A stretch of DNA of 64,000 nucleotides. It comes from Kocuria sp. (lineage in GTDB: Bacteria; Actinomycetota; Actinomycetes; Actinomycetales; Micrococcaceae). The stretch lies in assembly GCF_030530945.1 (NCBI RefSeq), contig NZ_JAUMTZ010000005.1, positions 1-64,000 on the forward strand, in the 5' to 3' direction. The notes under the pieces were generated by a model. It was not told the DNA's origin. It made no database searches and saw only the letters and a list, made by a program, of their open reading frames with translations. Of the stretch, positions 23,254 to 31,430 are shown one piece after another; position 1 is the stretch's first letter; the number at the start of each line of letters is the position of its first letter. The translations under genes were made by a program, and so were the position numbers.

Positions 23254-24669
23254 CTACGGCAGCTGGAGCATGGAGATGTCCGCCATGCGGGCCAGCACGC
23301 GCACCACCTGGCACGAGTAGCCGAACTCGTTGTCGTACCAGACGTAGAGGACCAGCGAGCTGTTGTTCACGATGGTCGCGAGCCCGTCCACCACGCCCGC
23401 GCGGCGCGAGCCCACGAGGTCCGTGGAGACCACGTCCGGGGAGTCCACGTAGTCGATCTGCTTACGCAGCGGCGAGTTCAGCGAGATGTCCTTGAGGAAC
23501 GCGTTGACCTGCTCCGCGGACTCGGGGGCGTTCTCGAGCTGCAGGTTCAGGATGGCCATGGACACGTCCGGGGTGGGCACGCGGATGGCGTTGCCGGTGA
23601 GCTTGCCCTTCATGGCGGGCAGCGCCTTGGCCACGGCCTTCGCAGCACCCGTCTCGGTGATGACCATGTTCAGCGCGGCGGAGCGGCCGCGGCGGTCGCC
23701 CTTGTGCCAGTTGTCGATCAGGTTCTGGTCGTTCGTGTACGAGTGCACGGTCTCCACGTGGCCCTGCACGATCCCGTACTCGTCGTCCAGCACCTTGATC
23801 ACGGGGGTGATGGCGTTGGTGGTGCAGGACGCCGCGGAGAGGATGGTGTCCTGCGGGGTGATGTCCTGGTCGTTCACGCCGCACACGATGTTCTTCATCT
23901 CGCCCTTGCCGGGCGCGGTGAGCAGCACCTTGGACACGCCCGTGGAGCGCAGGTGCTGGGAGAGGCCCTCCTCGTCCCGCCACACGCCGGTGTTGTCCAC
24001 CACCAGGGCGTCGTGGATGCCGTACTGCGTGTAGTCGATCTCGGCGGGGGAGTTGGCGTAGATGAACTGGATGGGCACGCCGTTGGCCGTGATCACGCTG
24101 TTCTCCTCGTCCACCGTGATGGTGCCGTCGAAGGAGCCGTGCACGGAGTCCCGCCGCAGCAGGGAGGCGCGCTTGACGAGGTCGTTGCCCGGCTTGCGGC
24201 GCACCACCACGGCGCGCAGGTTCAGGCCGGTGCCGTCGTTGCGGTTGAGCAGGATGCGGGCCAGCAGGCGGCCGATGCGCCCGAAGCCGTAGAGCACCAC
24301 GTCACGCGACTCGGGCTCGTTGCTGCCGTGCTGGTCCACGGCCGGGGCCAGCGCCTCGCGCAGGTAGGCGTCCAGGTCCGTGGCGCCGGACTCGGTGAAC
24401 CCCTGGTGCAGCTTGGCCACGTCCACGTTGCACACGCCCAGGTTCAGCCCGCCCAGGGCCGTGACGATCTCCACGGTCTTCTCCAGGGGCAGCTCCTCGC
24501 CCAGGATGCGGCGCGTGAAGCGGTGGACCTTGATGATGTCCGTGACGGACTTGTGGACCAGGGAGCGTCCGAAGGCGGTGGTGACCACCTTGTTCTCGCG
24601 GTGCAGCTTCCCCACCAGGGGAACCAGCTCCTCGGCGTATGCCTCCCGTTGCGACCAGGTGGTGCTCAT
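23254..24669 (-). CDS. gapB: Glyceraldehyde-3-phosphate dehydrogenase, long GapB/GapX type
   Basis: A 471-residue GAPDH with about 125 residues ahead of the normal fold. The extension is helical and contains conserved-looking TAFGRSLVHKSVTDIIKVHRFTRR-like text (residues 32-54). The NAD(P)-binding motif is GFGRIGR (128-134) and the catalytic residue Cys282 lies in SAASCTTNA; the C-terminal YVWYDNEFGYSCQVVRV is intact. This long form matches GapB of corynebacteria, which is associated with gluconeogenesis, rather than the glycolytic GapA of about 335 residues. I chose ATG 24669 because AGGAAGAAGG sits eight bases upstream; ATG 24675 would be too close. Cofactor preference cannot be decided by eye. 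Confidence 0.92.
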   Translation of the reverse strand: MSTTWSQREAYAEELVPLVGKLHRENKVVTTAFGRSLVHKSVTDIIKVHRFTRRILGEELPLEKTVEIVTALGGLNLGVCNVDVAKLHQGFTESGATDLDAYLREALAPAVDQHGSNEPESRDVVLYGFGRIGRLLARILLNRNDGTGLNLRAVVVRRKPGNDLVKRASLLRRDSVHGSFDGTITVDEENSVITANGVPIQFIYANSPAEIDYTQYGIHDALVVDNTGVWRDEEGLSQHLRSTGVSKVLLTAPGKGEMKNIVCGVNDQDITPQDTILSAASCTTNAITPVIKVLDDEYGIVQGHVETVHSYTNDQNLIDNWHKGDRRGRSAALNMVITETGAAKAVAKALPAMKGKLTGNAIRVPTPDVSMAILNLQLENAPESAEQVNAFLKDISLNSPLRKQIDYVDSPDVVSTDLVGSRRAGVVDGLATIVNNSSLVLYVWYDNEFGYSCQVVRVLARMADISMLQLP

Positions 24670-24785
24670 GAGCATCCTTCTTCCTCGGCCCGGACGTCGT
24701 CGTGAGGGCCGTGTTCGGGTCCTGCGGTGTGCGCGGGACCGGCATGGTGGCGCGCCCGGTGAGCGGCGCTGCTCGTCGTGCGCCA

Positions 24786-24791
24786 AGTTTA
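24786..24791 (-). promoter_or_regulatory. Possible -10 element for gapB
   Basis: TAAACT on the minus strand, about 115 bases upstream of the start; it would give a leader of about 110 bases. The rest of the 319-base gap to pfkB is pyrimidine-rich on the plus strand and shows no gene. Confidence 0.35.
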
Positions 24792-24976
24792 CGGGCCCCG
24801 CGAACCCACCCCGCACCGCGCGCACGCATGACGACGCCGCCCGCCCACCGAGTGCTCGCCTCGCCCCGCCGCCCCGGACCGCCCGCCGTCGCGCCCCGCC
24901 GCCTCCCGGTTCCGCAGCTCCGGCACCCGCAGGCCGCGGCCCCGTGAGGAGGGGCGGCGGCGTCGCCCCGCTTTGC

Positions 24977-24982
24977 TACCGT
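24977..24982 (+). promoter_or_regulatory. -10 element for the PfkB gene
   Basis: TACCGT, six bases before the ATG at 24989. Confidence 0.5.
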
Positions 24983-24988
24983 GGTGGC

Positions 24989-25921
24989 ATGTTGACCGTG
25001 ATCGGTGAGGCCCTCGTGGACGTGGTGTCCCGCAGCGGCGGAGAACCCAGTGCGCACGTGGGCGGGAGCCCCATGAACGTGGCGGTGGGCCTGGCCCGGC
25101 TGGGCCAGCAGGTGCAGTTCCTGGGCCGCTACGGCCGGGACGAGCACGGCCGCCAGGTGGCGGAGCACCTGAGCGGCAGCGGTGTCCAGCTCCCGTTCGA
25201 GGCGGACGAGCGCCCCACGTCCGTGGCCCGGGCCACCCTGGACGAGGACGGCTCCGCGAGCTACGACTTCCAGCTGGACTGGTCCCTGGACGTGTCCCCC
25301 GGACAGATCGACGAGCTGCTCGAGGGCACGGACCTGCTGCACGTGGGCTCCATCGGCGCGATGCTCGAACCGGGGGCGGGCGTGGTGCGCCAGGCCCTGG
25401 AGCGGGCCCACCGCCACGCGCTGATCACCTACGACCCCAACTGCCGCCCCACCATCATCCCGGACTCCTCCGACGCCCGCGCCCGCGCCGAGCGGATCGT
25501 GACGCTGTCCCACGTGGTCAAGGCCTCGGACGAGGACCTGCTGTGGCTCTACCCGCACCGCAGCATCGAGGACTCCGCGCGCGCGTGGCTCGCGGCCGGT
25601 CCGCGCCTCGTGGTGGTCACCCGCGGTGCCATGGGCCCCTGGGCGATCAGCCGCGGCACGGGCGAGGCCGGCGTGTCCGTTCCCGCCGCGAAGGTGGCCG
25701 TGACGGACACCGTGGGCGCCGGCGACTCCTTCATGGCCGCGCTGCTCTCCGCGCTCGCGGACCGCGAGATCCTGGGGGCCTCCGCCGCCTCCTCCCTGGA
25801 GCAGCTGCGCGCGGGCGAGGTCGAGGACCTGCTGCGCTACGCCGCCGCGGCCGCCGGCGTCACGGTCTCCCGCTCCGGCGCGCAGCTGCCCACCCGGGAG
25901 GACCTGCCCGCGAACGGCTGA
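24989..25921 (+). CDS. PfkB-family sugar kinase (fructokinase-like)
   Basis: A 310-residue ribokinase-fold kinase. GGSPMNVAVGLARLGQQVQFLGRYGRDEHG (residues 26-55) is the N-terminal PfkB signature; the ATP/anion-hole motif TDTVGAGDSF near residue 239 holds the catalytic Asp. It phosphorylates a sugar, most likely fructose or a related ketose by resemblance, though pfkB specificity is not reliably read from motifs. The gene is leaderless and divergent from gapB, so the two share a 319-base control region; a link in sugar metabolism is plausible. Confidence 0.88.
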   Translation: MLTVIGEALVDVVSRSGGEPSAHVGGSPMNVAVGLARLGQQVQFLGRYGRDEHGRQVAEHLSGSGVQLPFEADERPTSVARATLDEDGSASYDFQLDWSLDVSPGQIDELLEGTDLLHVGSIGAMLEPGAGVVRQALERAHRHALITYDPNCRPTIIPDSSDARARAERIVTLSHVVKASDEDLLWLYPHRSIEDSARAWLAAGPRLVVVTRGAMGPWAISRGTGEAGVSVPAAKVAVTDTVGAGDSFMAALLSALADREILGASAASSLEQLRAGEVEDLLRYAAAAAGVTVSRSGAQLPTREDLPANG

Positions 25922-26088
25922 ACCGTCCCCGCGGTCAGCCCGCCCTGGGCCACCCCGGTGCGAGGCACCCGGCCCGCGCGGGGTCACGCCGGGGCCACGA
26001 GGCGCGGGAACCCGCTGGCCGTGACCGCGGGTTCCCCGACCGCCCCGTGCACCACCGCAGTTCCCGAGACGACGAGAGGACCACCGCC

Positions 26089-26610
26089 ATGTACGACCGT
26101 CACCCCTACGCAGACCTGCCCGAGCTGCCCACCTTCACCCTCACCTCCACGGACGTGGCGGAGGGCGAGACCATGAAGACCCCGCAGCTGTCCGGGATCA
26201 TGGGCGCCGGGGGAGAGGACGTCTCCCCGCAGCTGTCCTGGAGCGGCGCTCCGGAGGGCACCCGCTCCTACGTGGTCACCATGTTCGACCCGGACGCGCC
26301 CACCCCCAGCGGGTTCTGGCACTGGTGCCTGTCCAACGTCCCGGCGGACGTCACCGAGCTGGCGACCGGTGCGGCGTCGAACCTCCCGCAGGCGGCGGTG
26401 AAGCACCGCAACGACGCCGGGACGGACGAGTTCCTGGGTGCGGCCCCGCCCGAGGGCCACGGCCCGCACCGCTACATCATCTGCGTGACCGCGGTGGACG
26501 TGCCCGAGCTCGAGGTGGACGCGGACACCACGCCGGCCGTCGTGAACTTCACCATGTCCTCGCACGCCCTGGGCCGGGCGTTCCTCACCCCGGTCTACGA
26601 GGCGAAGTAG
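26089..26610 (+). CDS. YbhB/YbcL-type phosphatidylethanolamine-binding-like protein
   Basis: A 173-residue single-domain protein. DVSPQLSWSGAPEGTRSYVVTMFDPDAPTPSGFWHW (about residues 45-80) and GPHRYIICVTAVDVPEL (about 126-142) are the ligand-pocket motifs of the bacterial PEBP family, and the DPDAP/HW pair is complete. It has no signal peptide, so it is cytosolic. Bacterial members have no firmly established role; some inhibit kinases or bind phospholipid. A GAGAGGA lies before the ATG. It is only six bases ahead of the HAD phosphatase gene, so PEBP, HAD and the phosphodiesterase likely form an operon. Confidence 0.9.
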   Translation: MYDRHPYADLPELPTFTLTSTDVAEGETMKTPQLSGIMGAGGEDVSPQLSWSGAPEGTRSYVVTMFDPDAPTPSGFWHWCLSNVPADVTELATGAASNLPQAAVKHRNDAGTDEFLGAAPPEGHGPHRYIICVTAVDVPELEVDADTTPAVVNFTMSSHALGRAFLTPVYEAK

Positions 26611-26616
26611 GCGGCG

Positions 26617-27498
26617 GTGGGCCAGCACCCCGGGGCCGGGGACCTGCCACCGGTCCGGCTGATCGCGAGCGACCTGGACGGCACGGTCCTGGGCCACGAC
26701 TTCCGGTTCCGCCCGCGCAGCCTGGAGGCCATCCAGGCCGCGCGGGACGCCGGGATCCGGGTGGTGTTCGTGACCGGACGCCCCAAGCGGTGGCTGGACC
26801 CCCTGCAGGAGCAGCTCGACGACGCCGGCGTGGTGATCTGCTCCAACGGTGCGGTGGTCTACGACCCCGGCACGGACGAGGTCCTGGGGGCCAGCGGCTT
26901 CGACGTCGCTGAGGCCCTGCCCGTGATCGAGGACGTCCGCCGCGCCTTCCCGGACTCGCTGTTCGCCGCGGAGACCCTGGAGCGGGTGCACACGGACCAC
27001 GGCTGGGCCCGCACGGACCGCATGGAGATCGAGGGGATCGTGGAGGCCCCGGTCGCCGAGAGCCTCACTCCCGGCACCGAGGTGCTCAAGCTGCTGGCCA
27101 AGCTGGACGGCGCGGACCCGGACCGCTACTTCGAGGGGGTCCGGGAGGTGGTGGCCGGACGGCTCGCGGTCACTCACTCGGTGGCCGCCGCGCCGCTGGT
27201 GGAGATGGGGCAGCGCGGGCTGAGCAAGGCGCGGACCCTGGAGCGGTTCGTCGCGGAGCTGGGGATCGCACGCGAGGAGGTCATGGCCTTCGGGGACATG
27301 CCCAACGACCTCGAGATGCTCACGTGGGCCGGTCGCGGCTACGCCATGGCGGACGGCCACCCCCGCGTGGTGGCCGCCGTGGAGCGCACCGCCCCGGCCT
27401 TCACGGAGGACGGCGTGGCGCGGGTGATCGAGGAGTACCTGGCCCGGGAGCACGTCGGCGGGTCCGCCACGGCCCCCGTGGAGCACGGGCGTGGCTGA
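26617..27498 (+). CDS. Cof-type HAD-IIB phosphatase
   Basis: A 293-residue HAD hydrolase. Nucleophile Asp19 and acid/base Asp21 are in ASDLDGTV, motif II is VVFVTGRP (about residues 50-57), and the metal-binding motif is AFGDMPNDLEML (about 227-238); the cap in between is the alpha/beta Cof type. These enzymes dephosphorylate sugar phosphates, flavin or thiamine phosphates. Start is GTG 26617, six bases after the PEBP stop. The next gene starts inside its last codons. Together with the neighbouring phosphodiesterase it may process phosphoglycerols or sugar phosphates (inference). Confidence 0.9.
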   Translation: MGQHPGAGDLPPVRLIASDLDGTVLGHDFRFRPRSLEAIQAARDAGIRVVFVTGRPKRWLDPLQEQLDDAGVVICSNGAVVYDPGTDEVLGASGFDVAEALPVIEDVRRAFPDSLFAAETLERVHTDHGWARTDRMEIEGIVEAPVAESLTPGTEVLKLLAKLDGADPDRYFEGVREVVAGRLAVTHSVAAAPLVEMGQRGLSKARTLERFVAELGIAREEVMAFGDMPNDLEMLTWAGRGYAMADGHPRVVAAVERTAPAFTEDGVARVIEEYLAREHVGGSATAPVEHGRG

Positions 27499-28378
27499 GG
27501 CGGAGACCTCCCGCGGGGGTCGCCCCGGGCGGCGCCCGGCGGCCCTCGCGCACCGCGGCTTCTCCCTGGACGGCCACGAGAACACGATGGCCGCCTTCCG
27601 CGCCGCCGCGGACCTGGGCCTCCTGTGGCTGGAGACGGACGTGCACACCACCCGGGACGGCGTGGTGGTCGCCTTTCACGACCCCTCACTGGAGCGGGTC
27701 ACGGGCACGGACGGCAACGTCAACGACCTCACGTGGGAGCAGTTGCGCACGCTGCGTGTGGGCGGCGAGCACGGCATCCCCACCCTCGCCGAGCTGCTGC
27801 GCGGGCTGCCGGGGGCGCGCCTGAACATCGACGTCAAGGACGAGGCCTCCGTGGCCGCCCTCCCGCGCGTGATTGCGGACGAGGGGGCCGCCGACCGCGT
27901 GCGCGTCGCCTCCTTCTCCGAGTCCCGACGACGCCGCACGCTCGCCGCGCTCACCCGCCTCACCGGGCGGCGGGTACAGACCTCCGCCGGGGTGCTCGGC
28001 ACCGCCGGGTTCCTCGCGGTCGCCGCGGTGGCACCCTGGACGGACCGGCTCTCCCCCCGGATCGCCGCCGCCCTGTGGCGGGGCCACCGGAGGGCGTGGT
28101 CCCGCGTGGTGGCGCCCTTCGACACGCTCCAGCTGCCCGAGCGCCACGTCCTGGAGCTGCCCCTGGGTGGGCGGTTCACCGTCCCCGTGGTCACCCCGGG
28201 CCTGCTGGGCTTCGCCCACCGGGAGGGGCTGTCCGTGCACGTGTGGACCGTGAACGAGCCCACGGACATGCACCGGCTGCTGGACATGGGCGTGGACGGG
28301 ATCGTGACCGACCGCGCCGACCTGCTGCGGGACGTGCTCGCGGCCCGGGGGCAGTGGCCGCCGGACCCGCAGGACTGA
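27491..28378 (+). CDS. Glycerophosphodiester phosphodiesterase
   Basis: A 295-residue TIM-barrel hydrolase of the UgpQ/GlpQ family with the catalytic opening LAHRGFSLDGHENT (His21, Arg22, Glu30), the metal pair ETDVH (about 52-56), the second histidine in VAFHDPSLERVTG and the C-terminal VHVWTVNEPTDMHRLLDMGVDGIVTDRADLL block. It cleaves glycerophosphodiesters to glycerol 3-phosphate plus an alcohol. No signal peptide, so it acts in the cytosol. GTG start overlaps the HAD gene by eight bases. A middle insertion (about residues 165-220, Arg-rich, with a hydrophobic TAGFLAVAAVAPW stretch) is longer than in UgpQ and could touch the membrane. Confidence 0.9.
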   Translation: MAEAETSRGGRPGRRPAALAHRGFSLDGHENTMAAFRAAADLGLLWLETDVHTTRDGVVVAFHDPSLERVTGTDGNVNDLTWEQLRTLRVGGEHGIPTLAELLRGLPGARLNIDVKDEASVAALPRVIADEGAADRVRVASFSESRRRRTLAALTRLTGRRVQTSAGVLGTAGFLAVAAVAPWTDRLSPRIAAALWRGHRRAWSRVVAPFDTLQLPERHVLELPLGGRFTVPVVTPGLLGFAHREGLSVHVWTVNEPTDMHRLLDMGVDGIVTDRADLLRDVLAARGQWPPDPQD

Positions 28379-28434
28379 CCGCGCACGCACGGGCCACGCA
28401 CGCCGCCCTTCCCGCATTCGCGCACCGATCGGGG

Positions 28435-28440
28435 TACGTT
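28435..28440 (+). promoter_or_regulatory. Possible -10 element for the peptide-transporter operon
   Basis: TACGTT. The implied start near 28447 gives a leader of about 70 bases before the small gene at 28518. Confidence 0.35.
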
Positions 28441-28517
28441 GGACGTGATCGGGGCCACGGCACCCGCAGGGCCACCCACCCTGTGCCGCCCCGTCCGGAC
28501 GAGTCCAGGGAGGTCAC

Positions 28518-28703
28518 GTGAGCTGCACGCTCCTGAGCCCTGTCCCCGTTTCCGCCCCCCGCACGACCCGGCGGGTCGTTCCCGCCCACACGGTTCCCCG
28601 CCCCCGGTGCGCCCCGTCCGCGATCTACCACCGCCGCCTCACCGCCCAGGAACCCCTGCGCGCGCACCGCGTGGTGACCGCGTTCCCCAGCAAGATCCCG
28701 TAG
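28518..28703 (+). CDS. Probable 61-residue small protein ahead of the peptide transporter
   Basis: GTG at 28518 is preceded by GGGAGG at six bases. Of 61 codons all but five end in G or C, about the level of confirmed genes here, whereas the rest of the 435-base gap is not organised that way. The product is Pro/Arg-rich with two Cys (residues 3 and 31) and no membrane segment; it ends KIP-stop. I recognise no family. Its stop is 110 bases before the transporter's lipoprotein start. It might be a regulatory leader or a small independent protein. A chance high-GC frame remains possible, because overall GC here is high on all codon positions. Confidence 0.45.
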   Translation: MSCTLLSPVPVSAPRTTRRVVPAHTVPRPRCAPSAIYHRRLTAQEPLRAHRVVTAFPSKIP

Positions 28704-28813
28704 CTGCGTTCCCGCCACCCCGCTCTCCGCCGCCCACGTCGCGGCGCAGCGGGCACCCCATGACAGCCGTCCGCCGTTCGTCATGCCCGCGACCACCCTG
28801 CCTGCGAGGAACC

Positions 28814-30469
28814 ATGAACCCTGTGCCACCGTCCGCCCGACCCCCCGAGGGGCGCCGCGCCCCCCGCTCCGTTCCCCGGGGAGCGGGGACCGCACCCGCC
28901 CGCCCGTTGCGTGCCGGGCTCGACCGGCGCGGGTTCATGGGACTGGGCGCCGCGGCGGCGTCGTTGGCGCTGGCCGGGTGCGCGAGCGGCGCACAGCCCG
29001 GGGCAGCCACCGCCCAGGCCACGGGAGAGCCGCAGAACGGCGGGACCCTGCGGATCGGCACCACCGGCGGCGGGGCCTCGGACACCATGGACGCCAACGC
29101 GCCGGTGGGCACCGCGGACGGCGGGCGCGTGATGAACCTCTACGACCGCCTGTACGAGTTCGACCCCGACTACAAGCTCACGCCGGGCCTCGCGCACTCG
29201 GTGCACTCGGAGGACGGCGGCAGGGCGTGGGTGTTCCACCTGCGCAAGGGGGTGACGTTCCACGACGGGCGCCCGCTGACCTCCCGCGAGGTGGTGCACA
29301 CGTTCGAGCGCGTGACGGACCCGAAGGACCCCAAGACCGGCGCGGCGGGGCTCGCGCTGCTCCAGCGCTCCGTGGCGGTGGACGAGCACACCGTGCGCTT
29401 CGAGCTCTCGGAGCCGGACGCCGTGTTCGTGGACTCCACGGCGCAGAACTCCATGGGGATCGTGCCCCTGGACTACGACCCCAGGAAACCCGTGGGAACG
29501 GGGCCGTTCCGCTTCGGGTCCTTCGAACCCGGCCAGCTCACGGTCCTGAAGGCCAACCACGACTACTGGGGCCAGAAGCCCCACCTGGACGAGGTGCAGC
29601 TGCTGAACTTCAACGACCAGGACGCCCTGGTGAACGCCCTGCTCTCCACCCAGGTGGACGTGGCCGGGCAGCTGCCCCTGGCCATGATCGACGTGGTCAA
29701 CACCGACCCCCGCCTGCACACCGTGGTCTCGCAGACCGGCAACTGGCTGCCGTTCACCATGCGCGTGGACACCCCGCCCTTCGACGACGTGCGCGTGCGC
29801 CAGGCGTTCCGGCTGGTGGTCAACCGCGAGCAGATGGTGGAGCAGGTCTTCTCCGGCCACGGCACGGTGGGCAACGACATGTACGCGCCCTTCGACACGG
29901 GCACCCCCGAGCTGCCGCAGCGCACCCGGGACATCGCCCGGGCCAAGGAGCTGCTCACACAGGCCGGGCACCGGAACGGGCTGGAGGTGGAGCTCGTGAC
30001 CGCGCCCATCCAGACCGGGGCGGTGGAGGCCGCGCAGGTCTTCGCGGAGCAGGCCTCGGAGGCCGGGATCACCGTGAAGCTGCGCCGCGTGGACGCCACC
30101 ACGTTCTTCGGGGACGGCTACCTCACCTACCCCTTCGCCCAGGACTTCTGGTACACCCGCAGCTTCCTGCCGCAGAGCGCCCAGGGCTCCCTGCCCAAGG
30201 CCCCGTTCAACGAGACCCACTGGGCGGACCCCGAGTTCCTGGCGCTCTACAAGAAGGCCCGCGCCACCCTGGACGAGGGCCAGCGCAACCGGGTGGTGGC
30301 GCAGGCGCAGAAGGTGCTCCACGAGAAGGGCGGGTACATCGTCTGGGGGTTCTTCGACCAGGCGGACGCCTACCAGAACTACGTGGGCGGGGCGTTCACG
30401 CACCGCTCCGGCATGCCCGTGAGCGGCTTCCAGCTGCGCTCGCTGTGGCTCGCCCAGGAAGGGAAGTGA
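28814..30469 (+). CDS. Peptide/nickel-type ABC transporter substrate-binding Tat lipoprotein
   Basis: A 551-residue family 5 extracytoplasmic binding protein. The signal region has a twin-arginine motif DRRGFMGL (Arg38, Arg39) and a lipobox LAGC (Cys56), so the protein should be exported folded by Tat and anchored by lipid. The mature part includes WVFHLRKGVTFHDGRPLTSREVVHTFERV (about residues 135-165), a family 5 signature. Ligands are probably oligopeptides, but this family also binds nickel, sugars and opines. The ATG at 28814 has GAGGA upstream and gives a long n-region; ATG 28937 would remove the Tat motif. First membrane-associated gene of a four-gene ABC operon. Confidence 0.9.
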   Translation: MNPVPPSARPPEGRRAPRSVPRGAGTAPARPLRAGLDRRGFMGLGAAAASLALAGCASGAQPGAATAQATGEPQNGGTLRIGTTGGGASDTMDANAPVGTADGGRVMNLYDRLYEFDPDYKLTPGLAHSVHSEDGGRAWVFHLRKGVTFHDGRPLTSREVVHTFERVTDPKDPKTGAAGLALLQRSVAVDEHTVRFELSEPDAVFVDSTAQNSMGIVPLDYDPRKPVGTGPFRFGSFEPGQLTVLKANHDYWGQKPHLDEVQLLNFNDQDALVNALLSTQVDVAGQLPLAMIDVVNTDPRLHTVVSQTGNWLPFTMRVDTPPFDDVRVRQAFRLVVNREQMVEQVFSGHGTVGNDMYAPFDTGTPELPQRTRDIARAKELLTQAGHRNGLEVELVTAPIQTGAVEAAQVFAEQASEAGITVKLRRVDATTFFGDGYLTYPFAQDFWYTRSFLPQSAQGSLPKAPFNETHWADPEFLALYKKARATLDEGQRNRVVAQAQKVLHEKGGYIVWGFFDQADAYQNYVGGAFTHRSGMPVSGFQLRSLWLAQEGK

Positions 30470-30473
30470 TCGC

Positions 30474-31430
30474 GTGACCTCCATGATCCTCAGGCGCCTG
30501 GGCGTCTCGGTCTTCGTGCTGCTGGCGGTGTCCCTGCTGGTGTTCGTGTTCACCCTGTTGCTGCCCGGAGACCCGGCCCAGGCGATCCTGGGCCAGCAGG
30601 CCACCCCGGAGCGGCTGGCCGCGCTGCGGGAGCAGCTGCACCTCAACGACCCCTGGTACACCCGCTACCTCACGTGGCTGGGGGGACTGTTCGTGGGCAA
30701 CCTGGGGACCTCCGCCGCCACGGGCGGTTCCGTGAACGCGCTGCTCGGCAGCAAGGTCTCCGCGTCCATGGTGCTCATGGCGATCGCAGCGGTGGTCGCC
30801 ATCCCCGTGGGGCTGCTGCTGGGCACGTGGTCCGCGATGCGGCGGGGCCGTGCCTCGGACCAGGTGCTCACGGGCTTCTCGCTGGTGCTGGCGGCGCTGC
30901 CCGAGTTCGTGATCGGCGTGGTGCTCACCACCCTGCTGTCCACCACGGTGTTCACGCTGCTGCCCTCCGTGACCATGGCGGCGCCCGGCACCCACGTGTG
31001 GGACCACCCCCTGCAGCTGGTGCTGCCGTCCCTGACGCTGGTGCTCGTGGTGGTGCCGTACATGATCCGCATGACCCGCACCACCATGATCGACGTCCTG
31101 GACTCCGGCTACGTGGAGATGGCCCGGCTCAAGGGCCTGCCCGAGCGCCAGGTGATCCTCAAGCACGCCCTGCCGCACGCCATCGGGCCGGTGGCCCAGG
31201 TGGTGGCCATGCAGCTCGCGTGGCTCGCCGGGGGCATCGTGGTGGTGGAGTTCCTCTTCCGCTTCCCCGGGCTCGGCCAGGCCATGGTGGACGCCGTGAA
31301 CAACCGTGACGTGCAGGTGGTCCAGGCGCTGTCCATGATCATCGCCGCGTTCTACGTGCTCGTGAACCTCCTCGCGGACGTGATCGGCATCCTCGCCAAC
31401 CCCAAGCTGCGGACGGAGTCCCGCTCATGA
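30474..31430 (+). CDS. ABC transporter permease, DppB type
   Basis: A 318-residue membrane protein with about six segments. It starts with the DppB/OppB hallmark (ILRRLGVSVFVLLAVSLLVFVF, LLPGDPAQAILG) and has the coupling-loop motif GYVEMARLKGLPERQVILKHALPHA near residue 210, which contacts the ATPase. GTG 30474 lies four bases after the previous stop; ATG 30483 is an alternative. Its stop overlaps the next start. Confidence 0.9.
   Translation: MTSMILRRLGVSVFVLLAVSLLVFVFTLLLPGDPAQAILGQQATPERLAALREQLHLNDPWYTRYLTWLGGLFVGNLGTSAATGGSVNALLGSKVSASMVLMAIAAVVAIPVGLLLGTWSAMRRGRASDQVLTGFSLVLAALPEFVIGVVLTTLLSTTVFTLLPSVTMAAPGTHVWDHPLQLVLPSLTLVLVVVPYMIRMTRTTMIDVLDSGYVEMARLKGLPERQVILKHALPHAIGPVAQVVAMQLAWLAGGIVVVEFLFRFPGLGQAMVDAVNNRDVQVVQALSMIIAAFYVLVNLLADVIGILANPKLRTESRS

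Noticed and set aside
24670..24988. Possible small gene between gapB and pfkB
   Set aside because: The region is pyrimidine-rich and holds only chance frames beyond the two promoter elements.
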